A stretch of 64,000 bases of DNA from Kalaharituber pfeilii (taxonomy: Eukaryota; Ascomycota; Pezizomycetes; Pezizales; Pezizaceae). Below, piece by piece: positions 31,136 through 42,418 of this stretch. The translations under genes and the position numbers were made by a program. The stretch covers positions 1 to 64,000 of the forward strand of contig WHUZ01000007.1 of NCBI GenBank assembly GCA_015179045.1, read 5' to 3'. Numbering within the stretch: position 1 is the first letter of the stretch; each line of letters begins with the position of its first letter. The notes under the pieces were generated by a model that was not told where the DNA came from, ran no database searches, and saw nothing but the letters and a program-made list of their open reading frames with translations.

Positions 31136-34096
31136 GTTCAGGAAGGAAATCAGAATACTATTATTATGTGATCGCTCTTTGCTGTCCTCCTTCGCTCTCA
31201 GTTGGCGAACGTTCGGCTTTGCTCGCGTTGGTGCTTCTTCGTTTGTTGTTCTGTAGGCTGATTGGACAATTTGCTAACTAATCCAGAAAAAACCCTTGAC
31301 CTTCTACACCTGTAACTCAGATTGCGAAACCTTAACTCCTTTACCCTTCCCTCCTTCTTGATAAGTAGGAAAGGTGTTTATCGGCCTCGTGTTCAGGATT
31401 AGATGTAATGATTGGTTATCGGTTGTGAAATGTTGATGTTGGCCTGGATTATCAAGGATAAAAAAGTCTGAAGTGCTGCTTATCAGGGGGTTAAGACAAA
31501 TTATAGATGAGTTGTGGGAGTTCTGTTACCTGGGCAACCACCACACCACGCATTTAGCTCAGGGCGGTATCACGTGACATTTGAGTGTTTATTAACTTAC
31601 TTGACGTTCACGTTGCCAAGACAGAGCACGGTTACTGCCAACTGGCAGGCTTACATGAGAACATAGGTCTCACAGAGTAATCTAGTTGGCAGAAATAATC
31701 GATGTATTTTCAATGTATACCTATGAATGCAGGAGTTGACATCACGATGACCCTCTTGATCATGAATCATTTCAAAATCAAGTACCAGAGGTGCGACCTA
31801 CAATACCCGAATTCGTCAGCCGCGCTGATTTACTCAAGTACGTTCTGTGGGTAGGGGGAGCTGGACCACATAACCATGGCGGTGAATGGGGCTGGTTAGA
31901 TGGGAGGCTTGGCAGAGTGACGAGCAGTCAGGCGTAGTAGGAAGTGAGAGAAAGTACAGTGGATGCTGTATCACAAAAGGGAGTAGAGCATGTACGTTCA
32001 AGTAGGCCGAAACTGAACCACCCCCGCTCTCTATCATTTTACACCACAGTATCGGTTCGCGCAGACTACCATAGAATATCTAGCTAGCAAGATACAGAGT
32101 ATTCTCTGCTAGTCTCAGCACTAGATAGGTATTGTGCGAAGACTTGCTGACATAGCATCGCAATCATTTGGTATTAAAACCCCAGCTGCTGCCAAATTTA
32201 GCTTGTGTATACATAAACGGGACACTGGACTGCGGGGACAAAAGGACATACAACCTAGCCTCGTAACCAGGGACATACCCATGTCTGGAGTACTTAAGTA
32301 TAGAAAGTGTTAGTACCTTTACATCCGCAACCCTGGCTGCTGGCAGGCTTGGTTGGCATCTTGTTCTGGCCGTTTGGTTTTTTGTGGGGTCGCTCAGGCG
32401 AAGGCATACAGGCTGTGCATGCATGCACGCATATACGACTCTGCCTGCCATCGGCGGATATTCGGCTGCCGCAAAAGCTTACTCAGTAAGGCACGCTGAA
32501 ATCTTCGTGAGTCCCGTAGAGGAATTGAAGCGCTTCTGGCCAGCGACTGGAGATTGCTGAGCCTAACGGAGGAAATTGCGTGATCCTCATCTCGTTTGCT
32601 CAAGTCGCAAAAAAGTATTGCCAAAATAATGACTGGTGGCCAATTGTAAGCATTGCCATCTCGGTGCGGCCAATCTCGACTCTGGAGGCACTGCATCCTG
32701 GATGCAATACTTAACGGAAGCTGCTGCTTAGCTTGGTAGCTTCCGATACTCCACTCTCATCGCCACAGCTGTCGCCTAACATTCCACTCCTCTACCCAAG
32801 TCAAGCCAACCCTCCGCAGGCGCTGAGCAATAAACCAGTTACGAGCGTGCTTATGCATGACTTATCGATATCCACCTGCTTACTCTTCATTGCGGGTTGC
32901 TGAAATCATCGCGGCCAAAGTGACTAGCTATAGGCTATTGCCATCCCAGTTGCAATGACTAGGCTAATCAGAAGCTGGTCTACTGGTAGATCTGAGACGC
33001 TTAGTGATTATTGACAGTCAACGACGACAGATCTACTTGAGGATATCTGGAAGCGCCGATACGTATGCGCTGTGTGTTGGCGGAGTTTGTGTACATGCAA
33101 ACAATCTGGTTCTATCAGCTCCGGGATACGAGAACAACCTCCGTGCGAATTCATCGTTTGACCACGGCCGCGTCATGCTCGCTGAGTACAGACGGACATC
33201 CCTCTGCACCTTCCCCTGGGGCCGTTTTCGTTTCCTTGGGGCCTCCAGCTGCACACTCGAGACGGCTCACAGCACGGTTGGCTGGCTGGCTGGCCGGCTG
33301 GCTGGCTCTGGTGCTGCAGGCCACTGCAAGTGCTGCCACCCACCACGAGCCCCCTGCGATTATCGCCTGGTAAACTATGATATGAAGCATGTAGGGACCA
33401 AACAACCCGAAAGAAGCTAAGCCAGGCCAAGGAGGCCCGTCCCTTTCGCCGTACTCACTGCTGCTCGTGCTGACCCACCGCCCCCCCATGTCCGTGACCA
33501 TGCCATCCGCCCGCAGCATCCACCTCCCCCCATACATACCAGCCGTCCGCTCGGCGTACTTCCTGGGCGTTAATTACTCCCCCCCATCATTCGCAACCTT
33601 GCATGGGCAATTAAGCACTTCAACGCTACACTCCTCAAGTCGAGCGTGTTCACTCACGAATCGCAAGCTTCCAGCACTCTTCGAACCAATCGCCTTGAGC
33701 TTTTCTGCCTCTTCGCTGGCAATTAATACCGCCGGGCCAGGCCGAGCAGAAATCGACTCCGACACTTGCTCGTTGGGTCTATTTACAAATCAACCTCCGA
33801 CGGTTACCCCTCCGCAGTAGGGCTGAAGGTCGAGTGGTGGGGTGGCAACCGGAGCACATTCATTCTTCGAAAGTCACTGCGGGAAGATAGACCAGCTAAC
33901 AATCGGTTTTTTTTGACGGTTTATCAACAGACTGTCGTCTCCTTCGGAATTCGGAAACTTCCCTTCGCTAGGCTAGAATCAGTCCTGCAATAGAGTCTTG
34001 GTACGAGAGCATCTTGCAATGGGGGTTCACCTCAAGAGTAGAGTAATTCGCCCGCGCCAGCAGGACCGAGAGGAAGATCATCTGGACAGAAGTCCG
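31136..34096. other. 3-kb spacer between divergent genes
   Basis: This is the shared upstream region of the BRCT and PPxY genes. Several short open frames near 32,160-33,820 show no conserved features on either strand. A (GGCT)n microsatellite lies at about 33,274-33,308. No mobile element is recognised. Confidence 0.45.
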
Positions 34097-35416
34097 ATGA
34101 ATAGAAATACTATAATTGTCGGTTCACTCTCCCTTTTGCCGTACCCTAGCTCCAGAGAAACAACGCTAGGCTAACTGAATCGAAAAAAGGGCATAGCTAT
34201 TTTGTGTGCAATTGTGTTTACGTTCATCCTCATCTATTATATTCTTCGACACTTTCGGAAAAATTATACCGAGCCGCCAAAGTATTTCCCTGCCTTCTTG
34301 AAGGCCCGCTGGAAGAAATGGGATTCTCGTTCGTTGTCAGCTACTTATGCTCCAGCTCAGCGGGAGGACACCGAGACTGCACGGCAACCTGGTGTGGACC
34401 GAACCCAGTCGGTTCGGTCCATCATGACGCTCCCGGAATACCGCCCAGTGCCCAATCCCGAAAGGGAACGAACCATCGCCCGTGAGGGTGAACGGGCGGG
34501 TATGGACGTAGTAATTGAGTTTCCAGAGACAGTGGAAGAGGAGGAGCAGCGTCGAGAAACACATATGCAGACATTATACGAAGTCCGGTTAGCCAGAGCC
34601 GCCGACAGACAGGAGCGGCGAGCCCGTCGAGAGGCGCGCCGGCGGGGCGAACGGGTACCATCATCGAGCAGTACTATGACTAGCGACAACAATAACAACA
34701 GGCCGGGCAGTTCACCGCAGTACGCTGGCGGTGGCGTGAGTTCTCTGTTAAATGTCGAAACTGGAGATTTAGGGAGGTCAACTTCCCCATCGGTTTCACC
34801 TAGTGTTCAGGCTGTAGTCGCCTCTCGCTCAGCAACGTCCCTCGCCGCGTTGATTGCTGAACCAGCTGCTCGGTTAGCACAAGTTTCCTATGCCGCCATC
34901 GGAACCGCGCGTCCTGATGGGTCCCGCGTACGTGCGAACTCTGCTGCGTCGGACCGGGAGGGATTACTCGGATCTGCCGCATCAATGGGCGCTCACAGCC
35001 GGCAAGGAAGCTCTAGTAGCATCGGCAATCTCAGTACAGCCCCGCATTATGCCGGGCATGCCAGGTCTGTCTCAAATCTCTCCATCGCCACTTATGCCAC
35101 AACCTCTCCGAATCTCTCAAACGCCTCGCTTGCTGCTCGAAGATCTAGCTCCGACTCGTTTACTTTGGTTGCGACACATGGTAGGGCCAGCTCAGATTTG
35201 ACAGAGATGAGGAACCCTCCTTCCTATGAAGCTTTGGCATTTGAACAGGCCCCTCCATACGAGAGCCCGGTCACTACGAGATTGGAAGTACCACTTATGC
35301 CTCCGACGAACCTTCAGTCAACGATACCCCCTGTGCCGAGTGGAGATATTACGAGTCCAAGCTCGACTGCGCCGAGGGGCAATAGACTGGAGAACTACAG
35401 CAATGGTGGCATATAG
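34097..35416 (+). CDS. Single-pass membrane protein with C-terminal PPxY motif
   Basis: The main exon, 34,197-35,416, has no ATG at its start. A branch-like CTAAC (34,171) and an acceptor AG (34,195-34,196) precede it, so a 5' exon exists. My best model joins 34,097-34,121 (ATG) to it, giving 414 residues and a membrane helix TIIVAILCAIVFTFILIYYI. The donor GTTCAC is weak; an alternative 5' exon from the ATG at 34,019 with donor GTAGAG also fits. After the helix come a basic juxtamembrane stretch, an Arg/Glu-rich coiled region (RAADRQERRARREARRRGER), a long Ser-rich disordered region with YAAIGTARPDGSRVRANS, and NPPSYEALAFEQAPPYESP. PPSY is a PPxY motif bound by WW domains of Rsp5-type ubiquitin ligases, so an adaptor or cargo role is inferred. 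It resembles uncharacterised ascomycete proteins. Confidence 0.7.
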
Positions 35417-36679
35417 TGTTGTGATAGCGCGGCATTGATTGTCCTGCTTTCTTACATTTTCCTACAATTTAGTGCGGCGTCTTTTCTGGGCCTTTGTGGT
35501 TTCATTCCTGGGTGATACCTTTTTTTATGTTTTTGGTGACCTTTTATTCCATCTTGGGAGGCAAAATGGGCAGATAAAATCATTTCTATTTATTTATTTA
35601 TTGTGTCTGGGCGAGGAAATACTCATTAATACAACTTGGTTTTGGGTTCTTCTATATGTGACGCATTGTTGTGGGAGAGGGGGGTAGGATGAACGTTTGA
35701 CGAAAATACACATCCAACAACGAATTATGATGCATGAAGCATTACCGTGCGTAGCGACAGAACTTGCATGAATTTAGGTGTTGTTGGGTTTCTTGGATCT
35801 TTTGTACTTATATTGCATTTTATTTTTATTTTTACTTTTTCGTTTTGTTTTGTCTTATCTTGGCGTTTGTGTGTCTTCTTCTTCTATTTTATTTTTTATA
35901 CTATTTTTACTTTTCTTCCAAAAAATTAGAGATTTTGATATCTCGAATTTTGGTGCATATTACAACAAAAGAATGGCTACCTACCCATATATATACTCGA
36001 GATAACATATAGAATCGAGCTCGGAAGTTATTGAGTTTGGCATAAATTGTGAATTATGAGCTGCAATGTCACACGATTTTATTATGCAGTATCCCAGATT
36101 ATGCAACCATTGTTTTACTTCAACTTTATTATTGCATTTTCCCGTCCTCTCGCGCCATATCCTACACCCACCACTTTGCATTATCAACTGCATCCACCAT
36201 TCTTGCACTAATATACAACTTTATGCAACATAACTCCGGAGAATTCAAGTCAAACCCAGTTGAAATCTAACCTCAGCATCGATCCTTCTATATCGTCCAC
36301 TGACCATCATTTCACCACGGCCAGGTCGGGAGGATCTCCGCGTTCAAGTGAAATCTGTGTAACTGTGAAGAATTTGATCAGGCCCTTGACATGCACCTTG
36401 TTAAGGGGCGGCTCAGGGTAACGCTTTTGGGTATGGTAGTGAATTTCTCTAGATCATTTCAACCCCCCAGGTTCTGTAGGGAAGCTCCGTGACCCGCCAT
36501 CGACGCGGTAGTCTGGTTGGTAGCGGCTGCGTGGTCTGTGACAGGAAGTAGACTAGTTGGATAGTAGTACATTATACCTTTGCGGGGGAGGGGTAGAATC
36601 GGCTAGTCAAAGGCCGGCAAAAGCGAGGCTATCAGGAAGGTGGCTCGACTCATCGCTATACGATTGAGGCTGAGCAAAG
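35417..36679. other. Spacer downstream of the PPxY gene
   Basis: T-rich sequence, probably including the 3' untranslated region. Open frames around 35,747-36,012 are low complexity. No gene or repeat is recognised. Confidence 0.45.
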
Positions 36680-37135
36680 ATGGTCGCTAAAGGAAAAGGT
36701 AAGGAGGTGGAGGAGGAATCAGAGGATGGATACGTCTACGTGAAGTTGCCTGGTCTCTCTATGAAGGATATGGTGGTCTGTTTTTGTAGGTAATTAGAGT
36801 ATGCTAGCAAAGTGATATAGGCAAGTAGGCCAGAAAAGTATCTCCACTAATGGAGAGTACGAGGGCAAGAGAGTAGCAAGATTGCCAGATAATAGTAAGG
36901 GTATTTTCTATTCAAATATTTATTTGGAAACCTGTTGAATGGGTGCAAGTATAAATGCTTGAAAGCGTACATGGACCAAGAGTTCCAACGGCAGGGAAAC
37001 GAAGGGTATTTTCTATTCAAATATTTATTTAAAAACCTGTTGAATGGGTGCAAGTATAAAAGCTTGAAAGCGTACATGGACCAAGAGTTCCAAAGGCAGG
37101 GAAACGATCCGATGTATCGTGGGCGTATGGATTGA
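36680..37135 (+). pseudogene. Possible broken or orphan gene with a duplicated 35-residue block
   Basis: An ATG at 36,680 opens a short acidic/basic frame (MVAKGKGKEVEEESEDGYVY..., stop near 36,793). Downstream is a second frame carrying a 35-residue block twice in tandem (KYLFKNLLNGCKYKSLKAYM, then DQEFQRQGN), ending at a TGA at 37,133-37,135. The two could be exons of one gene, but I found no clean splice join. I do not recognise the protein. It may be a lineage-specific gene or a fragment. Confidence 0.35.
36899..37108 (+). repeat. 105-bp tandem duplication, two copies
   Basis: Units start at 36,899 and 37,004 (gggtattttctattcaaat...). They differ at only a few positions and the period is exactly 35 codons, so the reading frame is kept. 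Confidence 0.9.
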
Positions 37136-37672
37136 TAGTGTAGAGTAGTGTGACTTTGTTGGTGTTTGTCGCTTGCTTACCTGAGTAATGCCTGATAGGA
37201 AGAGAGAGGTGACGAGTTTCCTCAGACTTGTACCACCAGCCATCCCCAAATTCCTCAATGCCAAATTAATTGCCAAGGCCAGCATCTTCCACGCTGAAAG
37301 CCGTGCATGTGTTCAGGGAGGAAACATCGGCAAAATATTTGGCAATGCTCCGAGACATGTTAAAGTCCGAGACTTTGCCGTCTTGATAGAAATGTTTAGT
37401 GTCTACAACGTCTTGGTGCATTCCATTAGCATATCATAACATCTCCCTCCTCAAGACTAAAATATGCCAGGCACTCTCGTGAACTTTCCCGATCCCGACT
37501 AGCTATATACTAGAATATATTAATGAAACAAATGGTGGCAAACCTACCTGAATAATGTTAGACCGAGAAGCGCTATGACTCCTATAAGGTTCTGTGGTTT
37601 AGCTTAGAATTAGAAGAGACAAGCTCGTTACAACTAATCAAAAGAGGCAGTCACGCCAGTTGATTTATTTAT
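37136..37672. other. Spacer without recognised genes
   Basis: A short open frame at 37,188-37,439 has no conserved features. Nothing else is seen. Confidence 0.4.
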
Positions 37673-37733
37673 TTATTTATTTTTATTTTTTAATATCAGT
37701 ACTCGCGTGCCGCCCTAGGGGCTATGGCGAGGG
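37673..37733 (-). mobile_element. 5'-truncated poly(A) retroposon fragment, copy 3
   Basis: Read on the minus strand this is the same 3' end as the inserts at 14,986 and 17,177 (GCCATAGCCCCTAGGGCGGC, then ACGCGAGTACTGA), followed by an A-rich tail with interruptions. Flanks gatttatttat and gattcatttat may be a decayed target duplication. Confidence 0.6.
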
Positions 37734-37979
37734 GATTCATTTATAGCAAAGGAATACTTCGAATCTCAATCTGAGAGAGACGAAGATCACGCACATTGCT
37801 TTTATCTACAAGAATCTGCAAAAGATCAAGATTTTGGCGAACTACATTCCCGTTTGTGGAAATTTTTCTGGAGAGACAAGAGTGTATTAGTTGAGGACCT
37901 CGATAGATTCAGATCTTGCCTGCATGCAACTTGTGATAAAATTCTATGACAGAAGAATCATAGGTTCTCAGAATCTGAT

Positions 37980-39276
37980 TGTGAGGTTTGTTCATTTTGA
38001 AGAGAACTTTTCATTATCTTGATAATATTCTCTCTTCTACAGGTTCTGGTGCAGTACCTGATATCACTGATTACGAAAGTGACTCGGATTACATTCCTCC
38101 TGACAAAAGCATTATTGCTACTGTATCTTCTGCTTATACACTGCGAAGAGGCGAGAAACGTGAGAGGCCGATAACTCAATCCCCAACCCCAAGTCCTTCG
38201 ATTCTCCTACTGCTACCCCTCCGTATGATAGTAATAATCTTATCGCTCAGGATATCACTCATCATAATAATACCCCGTCTAAAATGACGACATTTGTTAG
38301 GGAACTAGAAGTCAAGGATATCAAGTCGTTTGATGGCACTTCCGCTGATCTGGCCTCATTTGACAATTTGGTTCAGATGAGTTTTTTAATGCAGAATTTA
38401 CCTTCTATGATGGAGGGTGTGTCATTGGGGACCCTGACAGTGATTATACTTAAGTGGGCCCTAACACCAGAAATGCTAAATCTGATTAAGCATTCAGGAG
38501 CAAACGCACAACTGAGCTGTTGGAGAGCGCATTCGGATATGAGGACACCCATTGCAGATGCGAATTCTACTATGAAGGGTCTATATCTATATGATCTGCT
38601 ACGAAGGCAGTTTACAGGGAAGATAGATGCCGCAACAGTTGAGACAGAGTTGAGGCGTTACTGTTGGAAGCCATCCAGAAAAGATGGGCTTTCTATTACA
38701 GCATTTAAGACTTCAGAATGCTTGCTGAAAAGGGCGGAAAAGACATCAACTATTGACCGAATCCACTGCATCCGAAATGTATTACCGCAAAGCCTAAAGG
38801 AGAAGACGGAGAAGTTCGATTCAGGGGAGGAGTTATGACCAAGATCACATGTATATATATCGCCGTGGAAGTGGATACATTGGATGCTGACGATCAGTGC
38901 TCACATTGGTGGGAAACGTGGTCATAATCCAGATTTATGTCGACCAAAAATGTGTTTGAGATAGAGTACTGGTAATGATAGACAAAGATCTGACAAGTAA
39001 ACGATCCTATGTGTTCTAGAGGTGGTTATAAAATTCCACATGGTCGACAATTGCTTCAGCAAGAGGCAGAAGTCAAATTTATCAATGGAACCACCATCAG
39101 CACTGACAACAGATAGAACAACTAACACTCCAGCCACTACTGCTGTGGTTAATTCTGTGGCACCTACTCCTTCAGAAACTGCCATTGAGGCGAAGTCAGA
39201 TACAAAGACTCTGACTACTAACTCGTTGCCTACGACTGAAGCTGTGGATTCACCTGGACATGTTGTTCTCTCTTAA
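37980..39276 (+). pseudogene. Retrotransposon gag-like relic
   Basis: The longest open piece, 38,284-38,838 (184 codons from an ATG), reads VRELEVKDIKSFDGTSADLA..., typical of the N-terminal gag segment of fungal LTR retrotransposons (a short 'F-dG' entry followed by helical capsid-like sequence). Upstream and downstream pieces are frame-broken, and 39,022-39,276 is Thr/Ser-rich. No LTR, protease or polymerase is seen nearby, so this is an isolated fragment. Decay is milder than in the first 13 kb. Confidence 0.5.
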
Positions 39277-42200
39277 AAAAATTGTAAAAGAGGAGGCTGA
39301 TGAAGAGATATTATTACAGGCAATGATGGTGATCGTTTTTTGTTTTTTTTTTCCCTTAACCATTGCTTCACGTTATGTCGCATTCATATATATGTAGTTT
39401 TCAAGGATCGGACAGAATTGACGACGTATATACCCGATTACCCTGATTCGCACGTGCTAAGACAAGTCTAGATCTCATGCTTGGCGATGTCGGACTAAGA
39501 GATGGCCGACAAGGGGACAAGGCCTAGCAAAATATTATACGAACGAGGCCCTGGTTATGAGACTAAGCAGCCCCTTGGTCTCGGCACCGCAACAAGCTCT
39601 GAGACCGAAAGTGCGGGCCTATTCACCTCACGTATCGGCCCTCTGTTTGGTACCACAATTTCCTACCGAGCTACAGCCTGTGGGCCTAGAGTATGTCCAG
39701 TTACTCATGCATCCTTCAATAATTGATCTACGTCATCGATGCCCACATTCGCAGCATCAAGCTTACTACAGCGATTTTCTGAGAGCCTGCAATGGCTATG
39801 GGCACTTGTCACAGCAGTTCAAACCCCGGAATTTGAAAAGTCATTACAAGCTTATTTTTGTTAGACATCATCCAAAATTTTCCCCTAGGCTGATCCGCTA
39901 CCTGCAAGTACTCTAGTATGTACATTGGTGTGGTAGTATGAGCCGAAGTCGATCCGATAGCTCTCAACTAAGTCAAGACCCTGCATTCAGAAATGTTTCT
40001 CAATGCAGCTCTGCTGTGGCGGCAAGGTTACAGGGTATGCTTATTGGACATGTTTTGACTTTCCACTGTCTTTCCATAGGAAGCCAAGGCCGGGGAGCCA
40101 ACCTCTATTCTGATAGTCTGACCCGAAGAGGAAATGCCGTGGAATAGCATAAAACGAAAACTTGCTATGAATAGCAACCCATGGAAGGCTGTGCAGATTA
40201 TTGGGTGTATCACTAATGAACGATGTTGTGCGCAGCGTGAACTCTCATTGGCACACAAGAGGCTCAGTCTCACAAAGCCTCATCTAGCTATTAACAAACG
40301 TACTGCTAGTGCTGGTAGTTGGTGACCTATTAATCACTCTTCAGATGGATCATCAGTGATGATCGACATTCAGCGCACCTTATACGAAGTCTGCCGACAT
40401 TATGGATAACTTGTTCTTCAGTAGTACATACACCACGGCTGAATCTTTTGCACAAAAGCAAAATCATACAATTCATATTATACGCCTTGATGACTACCAA
40501 GGTGCCCTTTCCGCAAACCGGCAGTGCTGATACGTGGCCGACACCGTCAAATGGTGATACCCTCTTGACATGGGCTTCGACAAGGACTTCCAGTTCCGAA
40601 CTAAGGCCCTGCAGTTATGCCTGAAGTGTAAAGCTCTGGCAGTCACTAGCGCAAAATATGGCACATAGACTACGAGATCAGTGCATACACTTGCATGACG
40701 TTATCCAAAGGATTCACAAGTATTTACAAGTTGGGGGGATACGAGGGCACAACCATGTTACGAATTGACACTCTTTCTTGCACTTTTCAGGGCAGCCTCG
40801 ACTGGGAGGGGTGGCTAAGACTTGCGCTATTGGTATGCCAGCTTAGCTGCTAGTTGCAACTGCCAGTGCAGTCAATTTGCATGCCGACAGCTTGCAGTGA
40901 TGAGGCATCCTGGCAGGGGCTTCAGTTCGCACATACCTATTTCTTGCCAGTTGCAAAACGACAGGCCTGGACTCACTGTAAGCGGGGTCGGGGGCACTGG
41001 AGCAGTCGCCGTGCTGGCAGCGGCACACTGGGGGAGGGAAGAGGGTTTAATGCCGGTTTGAGGCCTGGGGAGGAAGCTCTACATAGCTACTGCTGCTCGT
41101 GATGCCTCCTGACTGCCCGCTCATGTATGTATATGTACGCGCAATATAAGCGTACGAAGTGCAGGCCGCCGAGTCTGTCGAGCCGGTAGCTCAGAGGCGT
41201 GCCGTAATGCGCATCGTTTGGCCTGTGTTGGCCAGTGCCGTGCGTCTTGTGTCCATGCCCGGCATACCGCCAGCGGCTGCTGCGGACGGAAGCACCGGGG
41301 GGCACGGGGCGCGCAGGAAGTACTGCACATGGAGATGCTCGATGCTGGGGCGCGCGCTGCTGGCAAGCGGCCAGAATTCCGCGCGGCCTGCCTCGTGGCT
41401 TCTTGCTTGCGTTGCGGCTCACGCCCACCCCCCTCCCCCACTCCCACCCCCCCATCCTCCCCATTCGCTCCCCCGAGATCGTCGTCATTTCACCGCCCTA
41501 GCCGCTGGGATACATCCTTCTCAGACCTTCAACTTTCTCCAGCCTCCTGCACACAGGCGCGAGGCAAGTAAGCACGAGCGCAGCTGATGCACTAGGGCCG
41601 CCGCTGCGTCGAGTCCGCCTATAGTCCAGCTATCCCCACTGCCGATGCACTGAGGCCGCGCATCTGCCTTTGCTCAGGCTTCCAGTCCCTCAGAATTCAC
41701 ACCCCTCCCCCTCGCGGACCACCCCCCACCCCCCAACACACACACACATAGGCTGCCTGCTTCCTCGCCTTTTTCCTCTTACTTTCAGATGCCGGGTTCA
41801 ACTGTCTTTCGCTTTTTGGATTGCACGTATGACATGTAACAAAAAAAAACAAATTATCTAACTTAATATTGTACCTGCCGGACCTCCCACAAGCGCCAAT
41901 TTTTCTTGTTTGCTTTTTCCACTCTTTTGGCGCTGTCAAGATATTTCCAGTCGCATACTACAATCACGTTTCCCTAAGTTTCTAGTTCCGGCACCTGCAG
42001 AATACGAAGCGCAAGCGAGGGCTTTCCAAGCTATCGCCTTTTTACCGGCCCGCGACTAGCTAAGGTACTTGAGATTGTACGTTGGTGAGCTTGTGGCGTC
42101 CTCGTGTGAATCGGCGGGAAAAGTGCGGCGAAGGGTTGGGGACCCCTCCGAATCCCCTGAGTTTACCCCCGGTTAACCTTGCGTTTTGACAACCTATTTT

Positions 42201-42418
42201 ACCTTCTCGAGTCCCATCTCGGGGAATACATTTCAATTCTAGGTCTAAAAGCCTCCGGCGAACCTTCCAAGGCAACAGCAGCTCGAGTTCGGACGATATA
42301 TGCTTGGCTGTTGTAGCCTCTGCACTCTCTAACACAAATTCAACTCTTTTCCACTCCCTCTCCATTCGCTATTAGCTCCTTGCTCTCACAATCGTTTTCG
42401 TCTCATACATATAGGCAA
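39277..42418. other. 3.1-kb gene-free stretch upstream of the Kelch-BTB gene
   Basis: Short open frames are present on both strands, but none has conserved features. A CTGGTTATGAGACTA motif at 39,551-39,565 recurs at 46,269 and 53,543. Bases 41,420-41,480 and 41,695-41,750 are C-rich. The last few hundred bases, with C/T tracts, probably form the promoter and leader of the downstream gene. Confidence 0.45.
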
